Below, piece after piece: positions 1 to 6,016 of a stretch of 33,580 nt of DNA. The position numbers and the translations under genes were made by a program. How positions within the stretch are numbered: position 1 is the stretch's first letter; each line of letters begins with the position of its first letter. The stretch is from a virus: positions 1-33,580 of the IMG/VR virus record IMGVR_UViG_3300019776_000311; one strand, written 5' to 3'. The notes beneath the pieces are model-generated. The model made no database searches. It worked only from the letters and a program-made list of their open reading frames with translations, and was not told where the DNA came from.

Positions 1-99
1 ACCGTTTTATTGTGAATAATAACACACCACAAAACGGCTTGCTATTTTTTACGACCAGCCAGCCCCTACAAATTCAATAGATGGTATTGGCTTCTTTGC
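1..99. repeat. Left copy of 99-bp terminal identity (circle junction)
   Basis: Bases 1 to 99 are identical to bases 33482 to 33580. The coat-terminase-portal order only makes sense across this junction, because the large terminase ends at 49 and the portal begins at 33474. The simplest reading is an assembler overlap on a circular map, giving a unique length of 33,481 bp. The length 99 equals a common assembly k-mer, so a true packaged terminal repeat is less likely. Headful packaging with circular permutation would be in keeping with the P22-like virion genes. Confidence 0.95.
2..37. other. Imperfect hairpin between large terminase and portal
   Basis: CCGTTTT (2-8) and AAAACGG (31-37) are a perfect 7-bp inverted repeat, and a GTG/CAC pair can extend the stem across a bulge. 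It sits in the 55-bp gap between the end of the large terminase (49) and the portal start (33474, on the circle). There is no clear T-run after it on the minus strand. It could be a weak terminator, an mRNA processing site or nothing. Confidence 0.3.
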
Positions 100-1314
100 T
101 ACAGTGCCAGATTTAGCCAGTGGGGCTGCTATAGCGGCATATCGCGCTGCGTCGCTACCGTGTGAAGTCCAGTCTTTTTTTGGCTTATCTTTAAACACGC
201 CCCGGTTTTCGTCCCATTCATAAGCGTGGTTTTCCAAACAACGCAACCCTTCCGCGCACCGTGATGCGTCAAAAACGCTAAATCCAATGGTCTGACGCAG
301 CGTTTCAATACCCGGCTGTACGCTCATTTCACGTTCTAAAACTGTATTTTTAACACCCATCTGGCGAAGCTGTATGCTAACCGATTTTCCCCTTATATTA
401 CCGTGGCCTCCATCATGCGGTAGAAACGACATTCCAAGGTTATAAGGTTTGCTTTTGAGTATTTTTACATAAAATTCCAGTTCTTCACCGCTGTTTTCAT
501 AGTAATCAATCCAACGCAGCTCCCTGCCAACCCATTGAAGCCACCAGATGGCTGTTGAGTCACCATAACCCAAATCCCATACGGTAAAGACTTCACACCC
601 GCTGTCATATGGAACCGATGCAATCCGGCCTTCCTCACGGGCTTTATTGAGCTGTTTGGCATATACCGCGCCAGAACGGCGGGTATCTGGTTCGCCTTCC
701 CAAATGTGAGCATGCGCTTCAGGGTCGGTTACCCTCAGCCGCTCCATTTCCTTCCTTAGCACTTCAGGGAAAAATGGGTTATCGCGCCAGCTTACTTTAC
801 GCACCAAAGCATCGGGTGGAGCCTCAGCAACAAATCTACGATAGGTGGGGTCGGTGACGTTCTTGGTGTTAAACGCCACGTCAATGCTGGAGCCATCTTT
901 GCGGATTGTGGGTATCAGAACTTCCCAAGAGGCATCCGAGATGTTTTCAGCTTCTTCAGCAAATACTTCGTCAATGTGTGCCATTGACTTAATCTCTTTG
1001 CTGTTGTGGCGAAGTCCCTTGAATAGAAACTCAGAGCCATTCTTTCCACGGATGGCGGTTTGCGTAACCGTCCAGAAGTCATCTAGGCCGTGTTGCTCGA
1101 TGATAAGCGCTAATAGTTTGTGGACTGATTCGGCTATGCTGGTTTGCAATTCACGGCAGCAAAGAACGCGCCGGGTTTCCATCATGCCTTTGATTAGCAG
1201 CGCCCTGCAAATAGCCTCGGATTTGCCACCGCCGCGCCCGCCATAATAAACCCGATAGCGATAAGGTTCAAACAGCCCTTTAAACGCTTCCGGTATCTGA
1301 ATCCTGCTTTGCAT
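49..1314 (-). CDS. terL: Terminase large subunit (packaging ATPase-nuclease)
   Basis: This is the motor that pumps DNA into the prohead through the portal and cuts the concatemer. The 421-aa product has a Walker A motif GGRGGGKS at about residues 25-32 and a Walker B-like VFAEEAE at about 117-123. An RNase H-fold nuclease region begins around VWDLGYGD, with the likely metal-binding Asp near 247. Length and motifs fit the PBSX/Terminase_3-type large subunits. ATG at 1314 is preferred to an in-frame TTG two codons upstream. The start lies inside the small terminase gene (35-bp overlap), which suggests coupled translation. The portal follows directly across the circle junction. Confidence 0.95.
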   Translation of the reverse strand: MQSRIQIPEAFKGLFEPYRYRVYYGGRGGGKSEAICRALLIKGMMETRRVLCCRELQTSIAESVHKLLALIIEQHGLDDFWTVTQTAIRGKNGSEFLFKGLRHNSKEIKSMAHIDEVFAEEAENISDASWEVLIPTIRKDGSSIDVAFNTKNVTDPTYRRFVAEAPPDALVRKVSWRDNPFFPEVLRKEMERLRVTDPEAHAHIWEGEPDTRRSGAVYAKQLNKAREEGRIASVPYDSGCEVFTVWDLGYGDSTAIWWLQWVGRELRWIDYYENSGEELEFYVKILKSKPYNLGMSFLPHDGGHGNIRGKSVSIQLRQMGVKNTVLEREMSVQPGIETLRQTIGFSVFDASRCAEGLRCLENHAYEWDENRGVFKDKPKKDWTSHGSDAARYAAIAAPLAKSGTVAKKPIPSIEFVGAGWS

Positions 1315-1744
1315 TGACAAATTCCACGGTGACGCTGGTTTTGATAGGAGGCGCTCCCTCTTGCCCTGCGTGGTTCAGGTCTATTTTTTCGCCATATTTC
1401 TTTGGCTTCAGCTTAGCCGCAATCCATTTACGGGTATCAATCATTACCTTAGCGCGTTGAGCCGCAAACCCATCTATAACATGCTTTCCTTCAGAATCTA
1501 CCGTAATGTCACGGCTGATATCATCGGCAATATCAATCATTTCGTCCGCAAATGCTTCTGCCTGTTCTTCACGAGCGCGTGCGTATTGTACAGCGAACTC
1601 TGGATAATCCCTTAACCACTTTAAAATGGTAATAGGTTTTGGCATGCCTTCGATTGCTGCTATTTTGCGAAGCGATAACCCTTCAATAAGCAATTCGCAA
1701 ATTTCATCACCCTTTTCTTGAGTGTATGTTGATGGCCTACCCAT
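1280..1744 (-). CDS. terS: Terminase small subunit
   Basis: The 154-aa protein should recognise the packaging site and feed DNA to the large subunit. The N-terminus (GRPSTYTQEKGDEICELL, then LSLRKIAAIEGMPKPITILKWL, about residues 20-50) is a classic DNA-binding helix-turn-helix of small terminases. It is followed by a helical, acidic oligomerisation stretch and a C-terminal KPKKYGEK segment common in this family. It overlaps the 59-aa gene upstream by 8 bases and the large subunit downstream by 35 bases. A packaging (pac) site is likely to lie in or near this gene by analogy with P22, but I cannot see it. Confidence 0.9.
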   Translation of the reverse strand: MGRPSTYTQEKGDEICELLIEGLSLRKIAAIEGMPKPITILKWLRDYPEFAVQYARAREEQAEAFADEMIDIADDISRDITVDSEGKHVIDGFAAQRAKVMIDTRKWIAAKLKPKKYGEKIDLNHAGQEGAPPIKTSVTVEFVNAKQDSDTGSV

Positions 1745-1916
1745 TTGCTTCTTCCACTTGCGGTTTTTCTCCGCCTCTTACCTGAATTAATGCCTCTTGC
1801 ACTGCCGCGCGTCCGTGTTCTTTCATGAGCTTATCGATAGCAAGCGTTTCTTTTGGCGTCCATTCACGCGCTGGCTTGGCAAGTATCGCGTCTATGTGTT
1901 CGCCGTAAATGCTCAC
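1737..1916 (-). CDS. Small 59-aa protein before the terminase genes, GTG start
   Basis: The frame begins at GTG 1916, sharing GTGA with the stop of the upstream gene, and ends in TAG overlapping the small terminase ATG by 8 bases. The predicted product starts MSIYGEHIDAILAKPAREWT and is charged and helical, with no recognised domain. Both flanking overlaps match the phage's habit of coupling genes, which is the main evidence that it is translated. Function unknown; position suggests a packaging or head role, but this is inference. Confidence 0.7.
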   Translation of the reverse strand: MSIYGEHIDAILAKPAREWTPKETLAIDKLMKEHGRAAVQEALIQVRGGEKPQVEEANG

Positions 1917-2254
1917 GCACGATAACCAAGAATATCAATCAAACGTTCTGCGCCTTGTGCTGAACCAGCGGTTAAGCGCCAAAAGCGCCCCGGAACATAG
2001 TTTTGTGGGTTAAGTGTTATGATTGCGCCAGTTGCATCAACAGTGATTGAGCTGTAATTCGTAGCAAGGTCTGCGCTTTTTAGGCTACGGAAGGTTAAGC
2101 CATCCACTGAGCTTTCCAGTGTTACCGTGGTTCCTGTCATGGCTGGCATATCAAGGCCGCATACAAAATAGTCTTGCATGTCAATGACATTGCTTACTGT
2201 TTCACCATTTGGAATGGTAAACACCTCAACTTTGCGGAATTCCGTATTAGCCAT
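1913..2254 (-). CDS. Beta-rich small protein, first gene of terminase/late cluster
   Basis: The 113-aa product is rich in Thr, Val and Gly with alternating hydrophobic residues (for example TGTTVTLESSVDGLTFRSL). It looks like a compact beta-sandwich, of the sort seen in virion decoration or neck proteins. It has no recognisable catalytic motif. It is the first gene after the sigma70-like promoter at 2286-2315, and its TGA overlaps the GTG start of the next gene. The Shine-Dalgarno is weak (GGTAATTT before ATG). A structural role is an inference from composition and position. Confidence 0.7.
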   Translation of the reverse strand: MANTEFRKVEVFTIPNGETVSNVIDMQDYFVCGLDMPAMTGTTVTLESSVDGLTFRSLKSADLATNYSSITVDATGAIITLNPQNYVPGRFWRLTAGSAQGAERLIDILGYRA

Positions 2255-2285
2255 AAATTACCGTTTGATTACTAAGGTTTCCCCC

Positions 2286-2315
2286 ATAATGCCATAGCTT
2301 AGCGGTGGGTGTCAA
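2286..2315 (-). promoter_or_regulatory. Sigma70-like promoter for terminase/virion genes
   Basis: Read on the minus strand: a perfect -35 TTGACA (2310-2315), an 18-base spacer, and a -10 CATTAT (2286-2291, 4 of 6 matches). Transcription would start near 2280, about 25 bases upstream of the ATG at 2254. It is the best leftward promoter in this part of the map and is well placed to drive terminase and, around the circle, virion genes. Confidence 0.6.
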
Positions 2316-2369
2316 GAGTGGAAAGGTATGCAATCGCGTCCGGTTTCCCGTTCCTGCGGCTCATTGCGT

Positions 2370-2621
2370 TTAGGCAATAACGCTTGCAATTTTATGGCCA
2401 CCTTTCCAGATAACTGCAATGGGGCATGACTCCCATTGGCCTGTTGTCAGGTCTTGAAAAGCGAATGTTTCCAAACGCTCCACAAAAAAAACCACAATGC
2501 GCTTTGTTGTCAACACCGATTTGGAAATTGTGCTGTTTACATAAATACCGATTACAGCATATCTGCAACCCCGCCCACTACAAGGCCACACCCAAATACC
2601 TTCCCGCGCTATAAATGCCAT
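2370..2621 (-). CDS. Doubtful 83-aa open frame in the 2255-2643 gap
   Basis: This is the only minus-strand frame of any size in a gap of about 390 bases. It encodes 83 residues with several Val/Ile/Phe strands and ends WKGGHKIASVIA. There is no convincing Shine-Dalgarno before the ATG and no overlap with a neighbour, unlike nearly every other gene here. It lies in the same direction as its neighbours. It may be a real small gene or chance. Apart from it and the promoter at 2286-2315, I see nothing definite in this gap. Confidence 0.35.
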   Translation of the reverse strand: MAFIAREGIWVWPCSGRGCRYAVIGIYVNSTISKSVLTTKRIVVFFVERLETFAFQDLTTGQWESCPIAVIWKGGHKIASVIA

Positions 2622-2643
2622 TTGCGTGCCATTTTAGCCTATT

Positions 2644-2961
2644 CTAACTTTTTACCCACATAGCCAGATATTTTAAAGCCTGCGCTTCCCACCAATCCTT
2701 GCTGGCGAAGTATTCCTCGCCATGCTGGTGCTGTAGTCGGTGTTCTTCCCTCGTCAAGGGTACTGCGCTATAATCGGCTTTCTTTCCCCTGCCGCTGCCC
2801 CACTTGATGCGGTTGACATGGGCTCCTTCGCAATAACCTATCCCATCGTGCCATTCGCTGTACTTCCCAGAGATGCAGCTTGGCTGAAGGTTTACCCACC
2901 GACGATAGGCTTTGTCGGTTCCTTTGGCCTTGGCAAGTTCGATTAGTTCTTCGCGGGTCAT
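2644..2961 (-). CDS. Putative HNH-type nuclease (DUF968-like)
   Basis: The 105-aa protein carries C29 and C44, then H48, GSGRGKKAD (56-63), VPL (67-69), EH (73-74) and LQH (76-78). This is the pattern C...C...AH...G.G.K.D..PL...EH...H seen in the DUF968/putative HNHc nuclease proteins of lambdoid phages. The expected activity is metal-dependent DNA cleavage, possibly of recombination intermediates or packaging substrates. It overlaps the DUF1376 gene upstream by 4 bases (ATGA), so the two are probably co-translated. Family placement is from motif spacing only. Confidence 0.7.
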   Translation of the reverse strand: MTREELIELAKAKGTDKAYRRWVNLQPSCISGKYSEWHDGIGYCEGAHVNRIKWGSGRGKKADYSAVPLTREEHRLQHQHGEEYFASKDWWEAQALKYLAMWVKS

Positions 2962-3779
2962 TGTATTGTCAAGTCGCTGTGTTTTCTCATAAAAGCCTCA
3001 TCATCATCCGTGACCGCAATGCCTGTGCGTTGTTTTATCCTTATCACCCCTAGCCTTGTTTTGATTTTTTCCTCCTCAGTGGCGGTTGATACTGGTCGTT
3101 CTGGGAGCTGGTAGGCTGTTTGCTTGTATGCTTTGGTTTCCTTGCGCTCATTCCTAACCCAGTTCCTCCAAGTGGCAAACCAGTCGCGTTTAGTGGCTGC
3201 CTTACCTGTTACTGAAATCCAGTAATCCCTAAACCGCTTAAAAACTTCATCTGGCACTAAGTCTGAACGCTCTGCCTTGCAAAAATTAATCCATTCCGGT
3301 GGTGGCGCTTCAAGGGTGAAGCGCGTGCCTTTGGCGGTGTCTTTGGGCTTGGTATCCTTACCTACTATATTGGATTCTGGATTATGGATTATGGATAGCA
3401 TAGGTTCGGCACTGCCGCTGCATTGCTGTTGCATTGCCGCAGCATTGTGTGCGTTGTGTCTTTTCAATGCCTTATTGCGGTTCTGTTCCGACACAGCCGC
3501 CATTCCAAGTAAGGTCTTCTGTACCCTAGCATGTACCCACCTTCTGTCCCCATTTAGCTCAAAATAGCTAAGTATGGTTTCCTTGGATGCGTTCCATGTT
3601 TTATTGTCTAATCCGGTAATGCGCCTAAGTTGATTTTCATCATTGGGAAGGCCAGCATACCCTATGCTATAATGCCTTAAAAGCAATCGCATATATGCCC
3701 CAAATTCGGCTGGACTTAAATGCACCGTATCGGTGATCAAATCCCCTATATGCAGAGGAATTGTGTGAACATTTTTCAT
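2958..3779 (-). CDS. DUF1376 replication-initiation/helicase-loader-like protein
   Basis: Residues 1 to about 95 match the DUF1376 (YdaU-like) domain of phage replication proteins: the start HTIPLHIGDLITDTVHLSPA, then a helical winged-type region ending in RRWVHARVQ. The C-terminal third (PPPEWINFCKAE ... VFKRFRDYWISVTGKAATKRDWFATWRNWV) is the module often found in DnaT/DnaB-loader-like proteins. It should recruit the host replicative helicase to phage DNA. I chose the Met at 3779 (273 aa) because GGGGAGG lies four bases before it; an upstream ATG at 3797 has no such site. The middle region is a Gln/Ala-rich linker. Confidence 0.8.
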   Translation of the reverse strand: MKNVHTIPLHIGDLITDTVHLSPAEFGAYMRLLLRHYSIGYAGLPNDENQLRRITGLDNKTWNASKETILSYFELNGDRRWVHARVQKTLLGMAAVSEQNRNKALKRHNAHNAAAMQQQCSGSAEPMLSIIHNPESNIVGKDTKPKDTAKGTRFTLEAPPPEWINFCKAERSDLVPDEVFKRFRDYWISVTGKAATKRDWFATWRNWVRNERKETKAYKQTAYQLPERPVSTATEEEKIKTRLGVIRIKQRTGIAVTDDDEAFMRKHSDLTIQ

Positions 3780-3865
3780 AGACCTCCCCAAGGCCATCCC
3801 GAAATGTGAAATAGGGAAACAGTCGGGTAACTGCTTATCGCGCTATAGACGCTATCCCCATCTCC

Positions 3866-3879
3866 ATACCTTGCGGTAT
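3866..3879 (-). other. GCAA tetraloop hairpin in DUF1376 leader
   Basis: On the minus strand ATACC-GCAA-GGTAT forms a 5-bp stem closed by a GNRA tetraloop. It would lie at the very start of a transcript from the candidate promoter at 3881-3909, in the 126-base gap before the DUF1376 gene. There is no T-run, so it is not a terminator. It might stabilise the leader or be chance. Confidence 0.25.
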
Positions 3880-3880
3880 T

Positions 3881-3909
3881 CTTAAAATACTATCAGATGG
3901 TTATCTCAA
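3881..3909 (-). promoter_or_regulatory. Candidate promoter for the DUF1376/HNH genes
   Basis: Minus strand: TTGAGA (3904-3909, 5 of 6 to the -35 consensus), 17-base spacer, TTTAAG (3881-3886, 4 of 6). It lies just downstream of the small secreted-peptide gene and about 95 bases before the DUF1376 start. It would allow replication genes to be expressed apart from the nuclease pair upstream. Confidence 0.4.
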
Positions 3910-4064
3910 CGGCAAGCAAAAACCCACTCACAATAGCCAGCAGCATCACACATGCAAATGGCGTTGGCGTTTGAGCATCCGAGCGGCGGAATTGGCTTTA
4001 TCAGGCATTGTCCAGCATGGGCTGGAGTGGCAAAAAACACGGCAAGCAAAATAAGTTTTTTCAT
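3906..4064 (-). CDS. Small secreted Cys-rich peptide with signal sequence
   Basis: The 52-aa frame starts at ATG 4064 with AAGGGA six bases upstream. Residues 1-18 (MKKLILLAVFFATPAHA-G) form a textbook Sec signal peptide with an A-H-A cleavage site. The remaining ~34 residues hold six cysteines (C20, C30, C37, C39, C45, C51), enough for three disulfides in the periplasm. It sits one base after the nuclease gene. I do not recognise a family. A periplasmic role such as superinfection exclusion or envelope modification is a guess. Confidence 0.75.
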   Translation of the reverse strand: MKKLILLAVFFATPAHAGQCLIKPIPPLGCSNANAICMCDAAGYCEWVFACR

Positions 4065-4065
4065 A

Positions 4066-4377
4066 TTAATCCCTTAATGCGTTAATGATTTGATCAATCG
4101 CGGTTCCGTTCATTACTTGTTCTGTGGTAAACCGCAATACCACAAATCCCATCAAGGCGGCTTGGTTATATTTTTCGAGGTCTTTGATATAGCCTGAACC
4201 CCTTGTGTGTCTGCCTCCGCTCCATGTGGCTCCTTCCACCTCTATTGCTATGTTGCGCTCTAACATGAAGTCAAAGCGCCATTTGCGTTTGGGGTGGAAT
4301 TTGTACTCACGGGTGAAAGGTATTTTAAACACAGTTAAATGCTGTGCTAGTATTTCTTCACCCTTGCTTTTTTTCAT
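4066..4377 (-). CDS. Putative PD-(D/E)XK / DUF559-like endonuclease
   Basis: The 103-aa product has an early acidic residue (GEE, 6-8), RFDF with D36, and IAIEVEG with E46/E48. This follows the E...D...ExE pattern of small restriction-endonuclease-fold proteins (Vsr/DUF559-like). GFVVLRFTTEQV near the C-terminus is also typical of that fold. It could act as a Holliday-junction or repair nuclease beside the replication genes. I place the start at ATG 4377, inside the end of the RHH gene. A longer frame back to 4461 exists, but its extra residues lie in the real coding frame of the RHH protein. Catalysis is inferred from motifs only. Confidence 0.65.
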   Translation of the reverse strand: MKKSKGEEILAQHLTVFKIPFTREYKFHPKRKWRFDFMLERNIAIEVEGATWSGGRHTRGSGYIKDLEKYNQAALMGFVVLRFTTEQVMNGTAIDQIINALRD

Positions 4378-4498
4378 CGTCACGCACCAAGTCGCTAATG
4401 TATTCGCTCTGTGACTTCTGCGCCTTTTTTGCCAGCTTTTTAATAAGCTTAATGACATCAAAACGCAGATAAAACTGCTTTCTTTTTCCCCTCAGCAT
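4358..4498 (-). CDS. Small ribbon-helix-helix-like DNA-binding protein
   Basis: The 46-aa frame begins at ATG 4498 with AAGGGGAAAT upstream. It reads KRKQFYLRFDVIKLIKKLAK then KAQKSQSEYISDLVRDD: a short basic beta strand followed by two helices, the layout of Arc/MetJ-type repressors that act as dimers. It is the first leftward gene after the divergent control region at 4511-4569 and overlaps the nuclease gene by 20 bases. The natural guess is that it regulates its own promoter and the recombination operon. The fold is inferred from sequence pattern. Confidence 0.7.
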   Translation of the reverse strand: MLRGKRKQFYLRFDVIKLIKKLAKKAQKSQSEYISDLVRDDEKKQG

Positions 4499-4510
4499 AT
4501 TTCCCCTTTT

Positions 4511-4551
4511 GTGTGTTGACATTGGTGTGTAGTGTTGATATGTTTACACAC
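4511..4551. promoter_or_regulatory. Operator-like repeats in the 4.5 kb switch
   Basis: GTGTGTTGACAT (4511-4522) and ATGTTTACACAC (4540-4551) form a 10/12 inverted repeat that brackets the rightward promoter. GTGTTGACAT (4513-4522) and GTGTTGATAT (4532-4541) are a direct repeat (9/10) 19 bases apart, covering the -35 and the bases up to the -10. Such placement would let a dimeric repressor block both divergent promoters. The adjacent RHH protein is an obvious candidate binder. Confidence 0.5.
4516..4544 (+). promoter_or_regulatory. Rightward promoter of recombination operon
   Basis: TTGACA (4516-4521), a 17-base spacer and TATGTT (4539-4544, 4 of 6), with transcription expected near 4551, just upstream of the ERF gene (AAGGA Shine-Dalgarno, ATG 4578). 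The -35 is perfect and the spacing ideal. Its -10 overlaps that of the leftward promoter. Confidence 0.65.
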
Positions 4552-4569
4552 ACTAACGCAACTAGTCAA
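4541..4569 (-). promoter_or_regulatory. Leftward promoter overlapping the rightward one
   Basis: Minus strand: TTGACT (4564-4569, 5 of 6), 17-base spacer, TAAACA (4541-4546, 3 of 6). Transcription would begin near 4534 and run into the RHH and nuclease genes. The two -10 boxes overlap on opposite strands, so polymerase cannot occupy both at once. Confidence 0.45.
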
Positions 4570-4577
4570 GGATATAT

Positions 4578-5171
4578 ATGCAAAGCGAATCAATCAACGA
4601 ATTAGCCACTGCACTTGCTAAGGCTCAGGCCAAATTTACCCACGCGCAGAAGGCTGTTAAAAACGAGTTTTTCAAATCCAACTATGCAGACCTTCCGGCT
4701 GTAATGGACGCAAGCCGCGCCGCACTGGCGGAAAATGGCCTTTGTGTGATTCAGTCCACCACCGTCAAGGACAATGGGGACATTCTATTGATCACCACGT
4801 TGGCACATTCCAGCGGCCAGTGGGTAAGGGGTGAATACCTTGTTAAGCCAGTCAAAGCAGACCCACAGAGCTGTGGCAGTGCCATTACCTACGCCCGCCG
4901 TTATGCGTACTGCGCTATGGTAGGGGTGGCCGCCATTGACGAAGATGATGATGGTAACGCAGCCAGCCAATCCAAGAATAAGTCAGCAGATACCGCCGAG
5001 CAGCCAATAGATACCGAAAAAGCTGTAGAAATTGATTTGCTTATTACTGAAGTTAAGGCCGATAAAGCTGCATTCCTTGGTTATTTTAAGATTGATGACG
5101 TGAGAAAACTTAAGGCAAAAGACTACGCCGTTGCCAAGTCTATGCTACAACGCAAAGCGGGGACGGCATGA
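4578..5171 (+). CDS. erf: ERF-family single-strand annealing protein
   Basis: This 197-aa protein belongs to the P22 Erf family of recombinases, which anneal complementary single strands and may circularise incoming DNA. The diagnostic block GSAITYARRYA lies at about residues 100-110, followed by DEDDDGN at 121-127. The N-terminus (LATALAKAQAKFTHAQKAVK) is also typical. The C-terminal third is a variable linker and a small helical domain. It is the first gene of the rightward operon, with an AAGGA site before ATG, and its stop overlaps the exonuclease start (ATGA). Confidence 0.93.
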   Translation: MQSESINELATALAKAQAKFTHAQKAVKNEFFKSNYADLPAVMDASRAALAENGLCVIQSTTVKDNGDILLITTLAHSSGQWVRGEYLVKPVKADPQSCGSAITYARRYAYCAMVGVAAIDEDDDGNAASQSKNKSADTAEQPIDTEKAVEIDLLITEVKADKAAFLGYFKIDDVRKLKAKDYAVAKSMLQRKAGTA

Positions 5172-5776
5172 TTCAGGGGTCACAAGATTGGTTTGCTCAA
5201 CGAGCTGGAAAAGTAACCGCCTCGCGTATTGCCGATGTAGTGGCAAAAACCAAATCCGGCTGGTCTGCTAGCCGTGATAATTACGCTGCCCAGCTAATAG
5301 CAGAGCGTTTAACGGGTGTAGTAGCTGATACATTTACCAATGCGGCAATGCAATGGGGTACTGAAACAGAGCCGCAAGCGAAAGCAGCTTATACGCTGTT
5401 TACGGGCAGAGTCATACAAGACGTTGGGTTTGTGCCACACCCCTCTATTCCAATGTCAGGCGCATCGCCAGACGGACTAGTAGAAGACAATGGCCTTGTG
5501 GAAATTAAATGCCCAAACACTGCTACTCACCTTGAAACTCTTTTGGGTTCCGCAATAGACGGAAAGTACATTAAGCAAATGCAGTGGCAAATGGCCTGCA
5601 CAAATAAAGCATGGTGTGATTTTGTATCATTTGACCCACGACTTCCGGTTAATATGCAGTGCAAAATAATCCGTGTAGACCGTGATGCCGAATTGATTGC
5701 ATTACTTGAAAAAGAGGTGGGTGAATTCCTCGCTGAGATCGAAGCCAAAATCAAACAACTAAATGAAAGGTATTAA
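5168..5776 (+). CDS. YqaJ/lambda-exonuclease-family recombinase nuclease
   Basis: The 202-aa protein should resect double-stranded ends 5' to 3' to give ssDNA for the ERF protein. Motifs of the YqaJ family are in place: QDWFAQRAGKVTAS near the N-terminus, WGTETEP (63-69), SPDG with D102, and VEIKCP with E112 and K114 forming the PD-(D/E)XK centre, then KQMQWQMA (136-143). Length is normal. It overlaps ERF by 4 bases; its end overlaps an alternative ATG of the next gene, so the cassette is probably translated as a unit. Confidence 0.93.
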   Translation: MIQGSQDWFAQRAGKVTASRIADVVAKTKSGWSASRDNYAAQLIAERLTGVVADTFTNAAMQWGTETEPQAKAAYTLFTGRVIQDVGFVPHPSIPMSGASPDGLVEDNGLVEIKCPNTATHLETLLGSAIDGKYIKQMQWQMACTNKAWCDFVSFDPRLPVNMQCKIIRVDRDAELIALLEKEVGEFLAEIEAKIKQLNERY

Positions 5777-5777
5777 A

Positions 5778-6014
5778 ATGAATTTTAAGGTTAGCATGAA
5801 AATCAACGGGAAATGGCAAACCGTAGGAAACATAAAAAAGAACAAATACGGCAATATGTCGCTTGGCTTAATGAAAAAACCCGAAGTGCTTGAAGCCCTA
5901 AAGGGCGATGGATGGGCAAACTTTGCGCTATTTGAAGATCAAAAGAAAGACGACACTAAACAAGAATCATTGATAGCAGATGCGACTATATTAGATGACG
6001 ATCTGCCATTTTGA
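5778..6014 (+). CDS. 78-aa protein with SSB-like acidic C-terminal tail
   Basis: The product starts MNFKVSMKINGKWQTVGNIK, contains strand-like segments (YGNMSLGLM, WANFALFED), and ends ILDDDLPF. The last six residues match the conserved C-terminal tip of bacterial SSB (DDDIPF), which docks RecQ, RecO, PriA, Exo I and others. It follows the annealing protein and exonuclease directly. I infer either a minimal OB-fold ssDNA-binding protein or a mimic that recruits host SSB partners. The start at 5778 is chosen for the GAAAGG eight bases upstream; ATG 5763 lies inside the exonuclease end. Confidence 0.75.
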   Translation: MNFKVSMKINGKWQTVGNIKKNKYGNMSLGLMKKPEVLEALKGDGWANFALFEDQKKDDTKQESLIADATILDDDLPF

Positions 6015-6016
6015 CC

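Noticed and set aside
845-1246. 133-aa plus-strand open frame
   Set aside because: Lies antisense within the large terminase, whose Walker motifs and length are certain. Low-complexity Ser/Arg composition typical of a shadow frame.
4378-4461. N-terminal extension of the PD-(D/E)XK-like gene
   Set aside because: The same bases encode a convincing RHH protein in another frame; the nuclease core starts at 4377.
4578-5171. RecT/Bet family annealing protein
   Set aside because: GSAITYARRYA and the DEDDDGN block indicate ERF, not RecT.
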